From contig JAGEOH010000228.1 of NCBI GenBank assembly GCA_032207245.1, positions 1 to 64,000 of the forward strand: DNA of 64,000 nt, in the 5' to 3' direction. How positions within the stretch are numbered: position 1 is the first letter of the stretch; every line of letters starts with the position of its first letter. The notes below the pieces were generated by a model. That model was not told where the DNA came from and made no database searches. It worked only from the letters and a program-made list of their open reading frames with translations. This document shows positions 1 through 11,307 of this stretch, one piece after another. The position numbers and the translations under genes are program-made. The DNA is from Pardosa pseudoannulata (lineage: Eukaryota; Arthropoda; Arachnida; Araneae; Lycosidae).

Positions 1-200
1 ATTATGGTAATATGGTCTTATTGTCTTATGGTATTATGATATTATCGTCTAATGATATTGTGGTATTATGGACTTATGGCTTTATGGTCTTATGTACTAT
101 AGTCTTATGGTATTATGGTCTTATGTTCTTATGGTATTATGGTATTACCGTCTTATATTATTATGTTATTATGGTATTATGGTATTATGGTCTTATGGAA
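1..200 (+). repeat. Octamer satellite block 1 (TTATGGTM), right end only
   Basis: Tandem octamers TTATGGTA and TTATGGTC with scattered substitutions; the block runs off the left edge of the window. The strand is strongly skewed (about half T, few C). The consensus has no TAA, TAG or TGA, so short open frames of M-V-L-W-Y-Y-G-L type appear in all forward frames and are not genes. Near the right end it carries a distinctive segment (GATATTGTGG followed by GGACTTATGG, about 52-80) that recurs near the right end of the later octamer blocks, so the blocks are related copies. It ends at the joint TATGGAATTAACGTAC. Confidence 0.93.
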
Positions 201-1520
201 TTAACGTACTTGATGTAGTTCCTGAAATATAGTCGAAATTGTATATTTGGCCTATATAGTGAAGATGCTGTTTAGAGGCTGAAAACCACTTTTGAGAAAC
301 AAACGATATTAAGCGATCTACTGAATCTATCGTTATTAGACTTGGTTAAATAGCGTAATACACCATATTAGACTACAATACAAAGTTTCATTAACGTACT
401 TTAAGTAGTTCCTGAAATATCGTCTAAATTGTATATTTCTCCAACATAGTGGAAAGGCAGTTCAGAGGCTAAAAATCAATTTTGAGAAACAAGCGATATT
501 AAGCGAACTATTGATTCAATCGTCACTAGACTTGTTTAAATAGCTTAATACACGTATTACACTATCCTATAAAGTTTCATCAACGTACTTTAAGTAGTTC
601 CTGAAATATCGTCTAAATTGTATATTTCACCAATATAGTTTAAAGGCAGTTCAGAGGCTAAAAATCAATTTTGAGAAACAAGCGATATTAAGCGAACTAC
701 TGAAGCTATCGTCATTAGACTTGCTTAACTAGCTTAATAATCCGTATTACACTATCCTATAAATTTTCATTAACGTACTTTAAGTAGTTTCTGAAATATC
801 GTTGTGAATTGTATATTTGGCCTATATAGTGAAAACGCTGTTTAGAGCCTAAAAATCACTTTTGAGAAACAAGCGATTTTAAGCGAACTACTGATGCAAT
901 CGTCATTAGACTTGGTTAAATAGATTAATACACCGTATTACACTATCCTATAAAGTTTCATTAACGTATTTTAAGTATTTTCTGAAATATCGTCGAAATT
1001 GTATTTTTGGCCTATGTAGTGAAAACGCTGTTTAAAGGAAAAATTCACTTTTGAGAAACAAGCGATATTAAGTGAACTACTGAAGCTATCTTCATTAGAC
1101 TTGCTTAAATAGCTTAAAACACCGTATTACATTATCTTATAAAGTTTCATTAACGTACTTTAAGTAGTTCCCTAAATATAGTCGAAATTGTATATTTGGC
1201 CTATATAGTGAAAATGCTGTTTACAGACTAAATATCAAATTTTTAGAAACAAGTGATATTAAGCGAACTACTGAAGCTATCGTCATTAGACTTGCTTAAA
1301 TAGCTTAATACAACGTATTACACTATAAAGTTTCATTAACGTACTTTAAGTAGTTTCTGAAATATCGTCGAAATTGTATATTAAGCCTATATAATGAAAC
1401 CGCTGTTTAGAGGCGAAATATCAATTTTGAGAAACAAGTGATATTAAGCGAACTACTGAAGCTATTGTCATTAGACTTACTTAAATAGCTTAATACACCA
1501 AATTACAGTATCCTATAAAG
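201..1520 (+). repeat. 190-bp satellite array a (about 7 monomers)
   Basis: Head-to-tail copies starting with TTAACGTACTTTAAGTAG near 201, 391, 580, 770, 961, 1150 and 1336, a spacing of 186-191 bp. Recognisable segments include GAAACAAGCGATATTAAGCG and CTATCGTCATTAGACTTG. Copies are clearly diverged by substitutions and small indels, so this array is older or less homogenised than those downstream. The first copy is of a special type (GAAGATGCTG, AAAACCACTTTTG, AGCGATCTACTGAATC) shared with the first copy after several other octamer blocks. The period is close to one nucleosome plus linker, as for many centromeric satellites (general knowledge; no function is shown here). Confidence 0.92.
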
Positions 1521-1556
1521 TTTCATTAATTGATATGATTTCATTAATTGAGATAT
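1521..1556 (+). repeat. 18-bp direct repeat at satellite boundary 1
   Basis: Two adjacent near-identical 18-mers (TTTCATTAATTGATATGA then TTTCATTAATTGAGATAT) separate the end of a 190-bp monomer from the following octamer block. The same boundary occurs at 6255, 7205, 9848, 9941, 10805 and 12061. It begins with the normal monomer end TTTCATTAA, so the octamer block is placed exactly between TTTCATTAA and ACGTAC of the 190-bp unit. Confidence 0.9.
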
Positions 1557-3982
1557 GGTCTTATGGTCTTATGTTACTATGGTCTTATGGTATTTTCGTA
1601 TTATGGTCTTATGTTATTATGTTCTTATGGTATTATTTACTTATGGTATTATGGTGTTATGCTATTATGATCTTATTGTATTATAGTCTTATGGTATTAT
1701 TGTATTATGGTATTATATTATTATGGTCTTATGGTCTTATGGTATTATGTTATTATGGTCTTATGGTATTATGGTATTATGGTGTTATGGACTTATGCTA
1801 TTATGGTAGTATGATATTGCATTACGGTATTATTGTATTATTATCTTGTGGTTTTATGGTCTTATGGTAATATGGTATTATGCTATTATGGTATTATGGT
1901 AAATTGGTATTGTGGTCTTATATTATTATGGTATTATGGTATCATGGTCTTAGGGTATTATGAAATTATGGTATTATGTATTTATATTATTATGGTGTTA
2001 TGGTCTTATGGTTTTATGGTATTATGTTATTATGTTATTGTAATTTTATGGTATTATGGTATTAATGTGTTATGTAATTATAGTATTATGGTCTTATTTT
2101 ATTATTGTCTTATGGTTTTATGGTTTTATGTTATTGTGGTCTTATTGTCTTATTATGGAATTATGGTAATGTGGTATTATGGTATTATGATGTTATGTTT
2201 TTATGGTCTCATAGTTTTATGGCATTACAGTATTACGTTATTATGGTCTTCTGGTATTAGGTTTTTATGTTAATATGGTGTTATGTTATTATGTTTTTAT
2301 GGTCTTATGGTATTATGGTATTATATTATTATTAACTTATATTCTTATGGTATTATGGCCTTATATTCTAATGATCTTAAGGTATTATGGTTTTATAGTG
2401 TTATTGTATTATGGAATTATGGATTTTATGTATTATTGTCTTATGGTCTTATGTTATTATGATATTACGGTCTTATGCTATTATGGTATTATAGTTTTAT
2501 GGTGTTATAGACTTATGGTATTATGGTCTTATGCTATTATGGTATTAAGGTATTATAGACTTATGGTATTATGGTATTATGTTATTACTGTCTTATGGTG
2601 TTATGGTATTATTGTATTATGGTCTTGTTGTCTAATGTTATTAGGGTCCCATGGTATTAGGTTCTCATGGTAATATGGTATTATGGTCTTATCTTATTAT
2701 GGTAACATGGTCTTATATTATTATGGTCTTATGGTATTATGGCATTATGTTATTATGGAATTATGATTTTATGGTATTATGGTATTATGATCTTATGGTT
2801 TTATGGTCTTATGATATTATTATTTTATGGTTGTACGGTATTATAGTTTTATTGTCTTATGGTTTTATGGTATTATGGTCTTATGGTATTATGGTATCAT
2901 AGTCTTATGTTCTTATGGTATTATGGTATTATGTTATTATGGTATTATGATCTTCTCATATTATAGTTTTATGGTATTCTTGTATTATGGTCTTTTGTTC
3001 TTATAGTCTTATGGTATAGTTTTATTAAGATATTATGGTATTATGGCCTTATGGTATTATGGTCTTATGATTTTATGGTATTATGATACAATGGTATTAT
3101 GGTTTTATGGTCTTATGGTCTTATGGTCTTATGGTATTATGGTATTATATTCTTATGGTATTATGATATTATGGTCTTACAGTATTATGGTCTTTTGCGA
3201 TTATGGTATTATGATATTTTGGTATTATAGTCTTATGGTATTCTGGTATTATGTTATTATGTTATGATGGTCTTATGATCTTATGGTATTATTGTATTAT
3301 AGTATTATGGTATTATTTTCTTATGGTCTTATGGTCTTATGATATTATTGTATTATAGTATTATGGACTTATGGTCTTATGGTATTATAGTCTTATGGTA
3401 TTTTGGTATTATGGTATTATGGTCTTATGGTATTATTGATTTATGTATTTATCGTATAATTATATAATGTTATTATGGTCTTATGGTATTATGGTCCTAT
3501 GGTGTTATGGTTTTATAGTATTATGGTCTTATTGTATTATGGTAATATGATATTATGGTATTATCGTCTTATGTTATTATGGTATTATGTTATTATGATC
3601 TTATGACCTTATGGTGTTATGGTCTTATGGTATTTTGGTATTATGGTATTATGGTCTTATGGTATTATTGTCTTATCGCATTATGATATTATGGTATTAA
3701 AATATTATGGTATTATTGTTATTGGTCTTATGGTATTATGGTATTATGGTCTTCTGTCCTTATGGTATTATTATATTATGTTATTATGGTCTTATCGTCT
3801 TATGTTCTTATTGTATTATCGTATTATGGTAATATGGTCTTATTGTCTTATGGTATTATGGTATTATCATCTTATGATATTGTGGTATCATGGACTTATG
3901 GTCTTATGGTCTTATGTACTATTGTCTTATGGTATTATGGTCTTATGTTATTACGGTATTATGGTATTATGGTCTTATGGAA
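1557..3982 (+). repeat. Octamer satellite block 2 (largest, about 300 octamers)
   Basis: Continuous TTATGGTA/TTATGGTC octamers over 2.4 kb with frequent substitutions, among them variants TTATCGTC, TTATCGTA, TTATGCTA and TTACGGTA that prefigure the subunits of the 32-bp satellite at the right of the window. It starts with GGTCTTATGGTCTTATG and an ACTATGG variant, as the other blocks do. The conserved right-end segment (GATATTGTGG, GGACTTATGG, ATGTACTATTG) lies at about 3878-3922. Several forward frames of 60-150 codons are open only because the consensus lacks stop trinucleotides. Confidence 0.93.
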
Positions 3983-6254
3983 TTAACGTACTTTAAGTAG
4001 TTCCTGAAATATAGTCGAAATTGTATATTTGGCCTATATAGTGCAGATGCTGTTTAGAGGCTAAAAACCACTTTTGAGAAACAAACGATATTAAGCGATC
4101 TACTGAATCTATCGTTATTAGACTTGGTTAAATAGCGTAATACACCGTATTAGACTACCATACAAAGTTTCATTAACGTACTTTAAGTAGTTCCTGAAAT
4201 ATCTTTTAATTTGTATATTTCACCAACATAGTGGAAAGGCAGTTCAGAGGCCAAAAATCAATTTTGAGAAACAAGCGATATTAAGCGAACTATTGAATGT
4301 ATCGTCATTAGACTAGCTTAAATAGCTTAATTCACGTATTACACTATCCTATAAAGTTTCATCAACGTAATTTAAGTAGTTCTTGAAATATCGTCTAAAT
4401 TGTATATTTCACCAATATAGTGGAAAGGCAGTTCAGAGGCTAAAAATCAATTTTGAGAAAGAAGCGATATTAAGCGAACTATTGAATCTATCGTCACTAG
4501 ACTTGCTTAAATAGCTTAATACACGTATTACACTATCCTATAAAGTTTCATCAGCGTACTTTAAGTAGTTCCTGAAATATCGTCGAAATTGTATATTTGG
4601 CCTCTATAGTGGAAGGGCAGTTCAGAGGCTAAAAATCAATTTTGAGAAACAAGCGATATTAAGCGAACTACTAAAGCTATCGTCATTAGACTTGTTTAAA
4701 GAGCTTAATACACCTTATCACACTAACCTATAAATTTTCATCAACGTACTTTAAGTAGTTCCTGCAATATCGTCTAAATTGTATATTTCGCCAATATAGT
4801 GGAAAGGCAGTTCAGAGGATAAAAATCAATTTTGAGAAACAAGCGATATTAAGCGAACTACTGATGCTATCATCATTAGACTTGGTTAAATAGCGAAATG
4901 CACCGTATTACACTATCCTACAAAGTTTCAATAACGTACTTTAAGTAGTTCCTGATATATCGTCGAAATTGTATATTTGGCCTATATAGTGAAGACGCTG
5001 TTTAGAGGTTAAAAATCACTTTTGCGAAACAAGCGTTATTAAGCGAACTACTGAAGCTATCGTCATTAGACTTGGTTAAATAGCGAAATCCACGGAATTA
5101 CATAATCCTATAAAGTTTCATCAACGTACTTCAAGTAGTTCCTGAAATATCGTCTAAATTGTATATTTCGCCAATATAGTGGAAAGGCAGTTCAGAGGCT
5201 AAAAATCAATTTTTATAAACAAGCGTTATTAAGGGAACTACTGAAGCTATTGTCATTAGACTTGCTTAAATAGCTTAATACACCGTATAACACTATCATA
5301 CAAAGTTTCATTACATACGTTAAGTAGTTCCTAAAAAATTGTCGATATTGTATAGTTCGCGAATATAGTAGAAAGGCAGTTCAGAAGCTAAATATCAATT
5401 TTTGGAAACAAGTGATATTAACCGAACTACTGAAGCTATCGTCTTTAGACTTGCTTAAATAGCTTAATACACCGTATTACACTATCCTATAAAATTTCAT
5501 TAACGTATTTTAAGTAGTTTTTGAAATATCGTCGAAATTGTAAATTTGGCCTATATAGTGAAAAAGGTGTTTAAATGCTAAAATTCACTTTTGAGAAACA
5601 AGCGATATTAAGTGAACTTCTGAAGCTATCGTCATTAGACTTGCTTAAATAGCTTAAAACACCGTATTACACTATCTTATAAAGTTTCATTAACGTACTT
5701 TTAGTAGTTCCTGAAATATCGCCGAAATTGTATATTTGGCCTATATAGTGAAGAAGCTGTTTAGAGGCTAAATATCAATTTTGAGAAACAAGCAATATTA
5801 AGCGAACTACTGAAGCTGTCGTCATTAGACTTGCTTAAATAGCTTGATACACAATATTACACTATCCTATAAAGTTTCATCAACGTACTTTAAGTAGTTC
5901 CTGAAATATCGTCTAAATTGTATATTTCGCCAATATAGTGGAAAGGCAGTTCAGACGCTAAAAATCAATTTTGAGAAACAAGCGATATTAATCGAACTAC
6001 TGAAGCTATCGTCATTAGACTTGCTTAAATATGTTGATACACCATATTACACTATCCTATAAAGAATCATCAACGTACTTTAAGTAGTTCCTTAAATATC
6101 GTCTAAATTGTATATTTCGCCAATATAGTGGAAAGGCAGTTCAGAGGCTAAAAATCAATTTTGAAAAACAAGCGATATTAAGCGAACTACTGAAGCTATC
6201 ATCGTTAGACTTGCTTAAAGAGCTTAATACACCGTATTACACTATCCTATAAAG
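3983..6254 (+). repeat. 190-bp satellite array b (about 12 monomers)
   Basis: Monomer starts near 3983, 4173, 4362, 4550, 4741, 4931, 5121, 5311, 5500, 5690, 5880 and 6070. The first copy is the same special type as at 201 (GAAGATGCTG or its near form, AAAACCAC, GCGATCTACTGAATC), showing duplication of an octamer block together with its neighbour. The middle copies alternate between a GGAAAGGCAGTTCAGAGG form and a GAAAACGCTGTTTAGAGG form. No coding potential is seen on either strand. Confidence 0.92.
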
Positions 6255-6290
6255 TTTCATTAATTGAGATGATTTGATTAATTGAGATAT
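6255..6290 (+). repeat. 18-bp direct repeat at satellite boundary 2
   Basis: TTTCATTAATTGAGATGA followed by TTTGATTAATTGAGATAT, the same two-copy boundary as at 1521, here between 190-bp array b and octamer block 3. Confidence 0.9.
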
Positions 6291-6610
6291 GTTCTTATGG
6301 TCTTATGTTACTATGGTCTTATGGTATTATGGTGTTATGTTCTTATGGTATTTTGGTATTATGGTATTATGGTCTTATGGTATTATGGTATTATTTTATT
6401 ATTGACATTTTGTCTTATGGTATTATGGTATTATCTTCTTTTGATATTGTGTTCTTATGGACTTATGGCCTAATGGTCTTATGTATTATAGTCTTATTGT
6501 ATTATGGTCTTATGGTCTTATGTTCTTATGGTCTTATAATATTATGGTATTACCGTCTTATGGTATTATGGTTTTATGGTTTTATGGTATTATGGTCTTA
6601 ACGTATTGAA
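6291..6610 (+). repeat. Octamer satellite block 3
   Basis: A short block (about 40 octamers) with the standard start (TCTTATGGTCTTATGTTACTATGG) split over the boundary and the conserved right-end segment TTTGATATTGTG ... GGACTTATGG near 6437-6470. It ends in GTATTGAATTAACGTAC, a slightly altered form of the usual right joint. Confidence 0.92.
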
Positions 6611-7204
6611 TTAACGTACTTTAAGTAGTTCCTGAAATATAATCGAAACTGTATATTTGGCCTATATAGTGAAGATGCTGTTTAGAGGCTAAAAACCACT
6701 TTTGAGAATCAAACGATATTAAGCGAACTACTGAAGCTATCCTTATTAGACGTTATCGTTATTAGGTTATCGTTATCGTTATTATGTTAAATAGCGTAAT
6801 ACACCGTACTACACTATCCTAAAGAGTTTCATTAACGTACATTAAGTAGTTCCTGAAATATCGTCGAAATTGTATATTTGGCCTATATAGTGAAAATGCT
6901 TTTTACAGACTAAATATCAAATTTTAGAAACAAGTGATATTAAGCGAAGTACTGAAGCTATAGTCATTAGACTTGCTTAACTAGCGAAATACACCGTATT
7001 ACACTATCGTACACAGTTCCATCAACGTACTTTAAGTAGTTTCTGATATATCGTGGAAATTTTATATTTCTCCAATATAGTGGAAAGACAGTTCAGAGGC
7101 TAAAAATCAATTTTGAAAAACAAGCGATATTAAGCGAACTACTGAAGCTAACGTCATTAAAATTCTTAAAAAGCTTAATAACCGTATTACACTATCTTAT
7201 AAAG
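6611..7204 (+). repeat. 190-bp satellite array c (3 monomers)
   Basis: Monomers start near 6611, 6831 and 7021. The first is again the special flanking type (GAAGATGCTG, AAAACCACTTTTGAG) and is lengthened by about 30 bp by the local expansion at 6740-6788. The following two are ordinary diverged copies. Confidence 0.9.
6740..6788 (+). repeat. Local TTATCG expansion inside a 190-bp monomer
   Basis: The normal segment CTATCGTTATTAGACTTGG is replaced by several direct copies of CGTTATCGTTATTAGG-like sequence (CGTTATCGTTATTAGGTTATCG split over 6750-6775, then CGTTATTATG). It is unique among the 190-bp copies here and looks like replication slippage on the CGTTAT motif. Confidence 0.8.
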
Positions 7205-7240
7205 TTTCATTAATTGAGATGATTTCATTAATTGAGATAT
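7205..7240 (+). repeat. 18-bp direct repeat at satellite boundary 3
   Basis: TTTCATTAATTGAGATGA then TTTCATTAATTGAGATAT, identical in plan to the other boundaries; it leads into octamer block 4. Confidence 0.9.
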
Positions 7241-7955
7241 TGTCTTATTATCTTATGTTACTATGATCTTATGGTATTTTGGTATTATGGTGTTATTGTC
7301 TTATCTTATTATGGTATTATGTTATTATTATATTATTTTATTATGGTCTTATGGTATTATTGTATTATGATCTAATGGTATTATATTCTTATGGTATTAT
7401 GGATTTATGGTATTATGGTATTATGTTATTATGATCATATCGTTTTATGGTTTTATTGTATTATCGTAATATGGTATTATGGTCTTATTGTCTTATGGTA
7501 TTATGGTGTTATCCTCTTATGGTATTATGGTCTTATGGTCTTATGGCCTTATATCCTTATGGAATTATGGTTTTATAGTTTTATGGTCTTATATTCTTAT
7601 GGTATTATGGTATTATAGTTTGATTGTTTTATGGTCTTAAATTCTTATGGTCTTATGGTCTAATTTTATTATGGTATAATCGTCTTATTGTATTATGGTA
7701 TAATCGTCTTATTTTATTACGGTATTATGGTATTACGGTCTTATGGTCTTATGGTATTATTGTGTTATCGTATTATGGTCTTATGGTCTTATTGTCTTAC
7801 GGTATTATGGTACTATCGTCTTATGATATTGTGGTCTTATGGACTTATGGACTTATGGTGTTATGTATTATAGACTTATGGTATTATGGTCTTATGGTCT
7901 TATGGTATTATGGTATTTCCGTCTTATGGTATTATGGTATTATGGTATTATGGAA
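7241..7955 (+). repeat. Octamer satellite block 4
   Basis: About 90 octamers. It contains a local doubled segment with the variant GGTATAATCGTCTTATT near 7672-7712 and the conserved right-end segment (CTTATGATATTGTGG, GGACTTATGG) at about 7820-7860. It ends at TATGGAATTAACGAAC, a one-base variant of the usual right joint. Confidence 0.92.
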
Positions 7956-9847
7956 TTAACGAACTTTAATTAGTTCCTGAAATATCGTCGAAATTGTATA
8001 TTTGGCCTATATAGTGGAAATAATGTTCAGAGGCTAAAAATCAATTTTGAGAAACAAGCGATATAAAGCGAACTACTGAAGCTATCGTCATTAGACTTGC
8101 TTAAATAGCTTAATACACCGTATTACACTATCCTATAAAGTTTCATTAACGTACTTTAAGTAGTTTCTGAAATATCGTCGAAATTTTATATGGCCTATGT
8201 AGTGAAAACGCTGTTTAAAGTCTAAAATTCACTTTTGAGAAACAAGAGATGTTAAGTGAACTACTGAAGCTATCGTCATTAGACTTGCTTAAATATCTTA
8301 ATACACCGTATTACACTACCCTAAAAAGTTTCATTAACGTACTTTAAGTAGTTCCAGAAATATCGTCGAAATTGTATATTTGGCCTCTATAGTGGAAGGG
8401 CAGTTCAGAGGCTAAAAATCAATTTTGAGAAACAAGCGATATTAAGCGAACTACTGAAGCTATCGTTATTAGACTTTGTTAAATAGCGTAATACACCGTA
8501 TTACACTATATTAAAAGGTTTCATCAACGTACTTTAAGTAGTTGCTGAAATATCGTCTAAATTGTATATTTTGCCAATATTTTGGAAAGGCTGTTCAGAG
8601 GCTAAAAATCAATTTTGAGAAACAAGCGATATTAATCGAACTACTGAAGCTATCGTCATTAGACTTGCTTAAATAGCTAAATACACGTACTACACTATCC
8701 TACAAAGTTTCATTAACGTACTTTAAGTAGTTAATGAAATATCGTCGAAATTGTATATTTGGCCTATATTGTGGAAAGGCAGTTCAGAGGCTAAAAATCA
8801 ATTTTGAGAAACAAGCGATATTAAGCGAACTACAGAAGCTGTCGTCATTACACTTGCTTAAATAGCTTAATACACCGTATTACACTATCCTATAAAGTTT
8901 CATTAACGCACTTTAAGTAGTTCCTGAATTATAGTCTAAATTGTATATTTAACCAATATAGTGGAAAGGCAGTTCAGAGGCTAAAAATTAAATTTGAGAA
9001 ACAAGCGATATTAAGCGAATTACTGAATCTATCGTCATTAGACTTAATTAAATAGCGAAATGCACCGTATTACACTATCCTACAAACTTTCATTAACGTA
9101 CTTTAAGTAATTACTGAAATATCGTCGATATTGTATATTTCGCCAATATAGTGGAAATGCTGTTCAGAGGCTAAAAATCAATTTTGAGAAACAAGCGATA
9201 TTAAGCGAACTACTGAAGCTATTGTCATTAGACTTGCTTAAATAGCTTAATACACCGTATTACACTATCCTACAAAGTTTCGAAAACGTACTGTAAGTAG
9301 TTGCTGAAATATCGCTTAAATTGCATATTTGGCCAATATAGTGAAAACGCTTTATAAAGTCTCAAATTCACTATTTAGAAACAAGCGATATTAAGTGAAC
9401 TACTGAAGCTATCGTCATTAGACTTGCTTAAATAGCTTAAAACACCATATTACACTATCTTGTAAAGTTTCATTAACGTACTTTAAGTAGTTCCTGAAAA
9501 ATCGTCTAAATTGTATTTTTGGCCTATATAGTGAAAACGCTGTTTAGAGGCTAAATATCAATTTTGAGAAACAAGTGATATTAAGCGAACTACTAAACCT
9601 ATTGTCATTAGACTTATTTAAATAGCTTAGTACACTATATTACACTATCCTATAAAGTTTCATTATTGTACTTTAAGTAGTTCCTGAAATATCGTCGAAA
9701 TTGTATATTTGGCCTATGTAATGAAGACGCTGTTTAGAGGATAAAAATCAATTTTGAGAAACAAGCGATATTAAGCGAAACACTGAAGCTATCGTCATTA
9801 GACTTGCTTAAATAGCTTAATACACCTTTTTGCACTAACCTATAAAG
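7956..9847 (+). repeat. 190-bp satellite array d (about 10 monomers)
   Basis: Monomers start near 7956, 8146, 8335, 8525, 8714, 8904, 9093, 9283, 9472 and 9661. Unlike the other arrays, the first copy is not the special flanking type (it has GTGGAAATAATGTTCAGAGG), so the left edge of this array has been exchanged or deleted. Individual copies differ by roughly one base in ten by eye. Confidence 0.9.
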
Positions 9848-9883
9848 TTTCATTATGTGAGATGATTTCATTAATTGAGATAT
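9848..9883 (+). repeat. 18-bp direct repeat at satellite boundary 4
   Basis: TTTCATTATGTGAGATGA then TTTCATTAATTGAGATAT; the first copy carries substitutions. It precedes a nearly deleted octamer block. Confidence 0.88.
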
Positions 9884-9940
9884 GGTCTTATGGTCTTATG
9901 TATTAAGGCTTAATACACCGTATAACACTATTTTATAAAG
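9884..9940 (+). repeat. Octamer stub and recombined 190-bp monomer tail
   Basis: Only about three octamers (GGTCTTATGGTCTTATG, to about 9907) follow the boundary. The sequence then returns to the end of a 190-bp monomer (GGCTTAATACACCGTATAAC) and meets a second copy of the boundary. This is the expected product of unequal exchange or internal deletion that removed almost a whole octamer block and most of a monomer. Confidence 0.85.
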
Positions 9941-9976
9941 TTTCATTAATTGAGATGATTTCATTAATTGAGAAAT
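9941..9976 (+). repeat. 18-bp direct repeat at satellite boundary 5
   Basis: TTTCATTAATTGAGATGA then TTTCATTAATTGAGAAAT, only 93 bp after the previous boundary, leading into octamer block 5. Confidence 0.9.
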
Positions 9977-10718
9977 GGTCTTATGGTCTTATGTTACTAT
10001 GGTCTTATTGTATCTTGGTAATATGTTCTTATGATGTTATTATCTTATCGTATTATGGTATTATAGTATTATTATATTATGGTATTATGGTCTTATGGTC
10101 TTATGGTATTATGATCTTATGTTATTATATTCTTATGGTATTATGGACTTATGGTATTATGGTATTATGTTATTATGATCTTATCGTTTTATGGTTTTAT
10201 TGAATTATCGTAATATGGTATTATGGTCTTTTGGTCTTATGGCCTTATGGCCTTATGGTATTATGGTTTTATGGTTTTATGGTCTTATATTCTTATGGTG
10301 TTATGGTATTTCGGTTTTATGGTTTTATGGTCTTATGGTCTTATTGTATTATGGTATAATCGTCTTATGGTATTATGGTATTATTGTATTACGATCTTAT
10401 GGTCTTATGGTGTTATGGTCTTATAGTATTTTGGGTATTATGGTATTATGGTCTTATGGTATTATTGTCTTATCATATTATGGTATTATGGTATTATAAT
10501 ATTACGGTATTATGGTCTTATGGTCTTATGGTATTATGGTCTTATGGTCTTATGGTATTATGTTATTATGGTCTTATCGACTTATGTTCTTGTTGTATTA
10601 TCTTATTATGGTATTATGGTCTTATTGTCTAACGGTATTATGGTACTATCGTCTTATGATATTGTGGTCTTATGGAATTATGGCATAAGATATGGTATTA
10701 TGGTATCTTATGCTATTA
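9977..10718 (+). repeat. Octamer satellite block 5, right end truncated
   Basis: About 90 octamers with the usual start. The conserved segment GATATTGTGGTCTTATGG appears near 10648-10670, but the block then breaks (GGCATAAGATATGG ... TATGCTATTAAC) and jumps directly into the middle of a 190-bp monomer rather than ending at the usual GGAATTAACGTAC joint. Confidence 0.9.
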
Positions 10719-10804
10719 ACAAACGATATTAAGCGAACTACTGAAGCTATCGTCGTCAGACTTGCTTAAATAGCTTAATACACCGTATTACTCTATCCTA
10801 TAAA
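10719..10804 (+). repeat. Partial 190-bp monomer (second half)
   Basis: Starts at AACAAACGATATTAAGCG and runs to the monomer end (CTATCCTATAAAGTC). The first half is missing, so the joint with octamer block 5 is a deletion or recombination breakpoint. Confidence 0.88.
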
Positions 10805-10839
10805 GTCATTAATTGAGATGATTTGATTAGTTGAGATAT
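10805..10839 (+). repeat. 18-bp direct repeat at satellite boundary 6
   Basis: GTCATTAATTGAGATGA (one base shorter than elsewhere) then TTTGATTAGTTGAGATAT; it leads into octamer block 6. Confidence 0.86.
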
Positions 10840-11307
10840 TATCTTATGGTCTTATGTTACTATGGACTTATGGTATTAAGGTATTATGGTCTTATGGTCT
10901 TATGGTCTTATGGTGTTATGGTCTTATGTTATTTTTTAATTATGGTATTATGGTCTTATGGTATTATTGTCTTGTCGAATTATGGTATTATGGTATTAAA
11001 ATATTATGGTATTATGGTCTTATGGTCTTATGATATTATGGTATTATGGTCTTATGGTATTATGTTATTATGTTATTATGGTCTTATCGTCTTATGTTCT
11101 TATTGTATTATCATATTATGGTATTATGGTCTTATTGTCTTATGGTATAATGGTATTATCTTCTTATACATATTGTGGTCTTACTGACTTATCTCCTTAT
11201 GGTCTTATGAATTATAATCTTATGGTATTATGGTCTTATGTTCTTATGGTCTTATTGTTTTATGGTATTATGGTATTACCGTCTTATGGTATTATGGTCT
11301 TATGGAA
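10840..11307 (+). repeat. Octamer satellite block 6
   Basis: About 58 octamers with the standard start and the standard right joint TATGGAATTAACGTAC. The conserved right-end segment is present in a degraded form (CATATTGTGGTC, GACTTATCTCC) near 11168-11195. Confidence 0.92.

Noticed and set aside
1535..2902. Forward frames of 60-150 codons rich in M-V-L-W-Y-Y-G-L in the octamer blocks
   Set aside because: Same cause: the TTATGGTM octamer is stop-free, and three octamers make an eight-codon period. Frames start and end at random substitutions.
1557..3982. TTATGGTM octamers as telomeric repeat
   Set aside because: Contains TTATGG but lacks the G run and uniformity of known telomere repeats, and is interspersed with other satellites internally.
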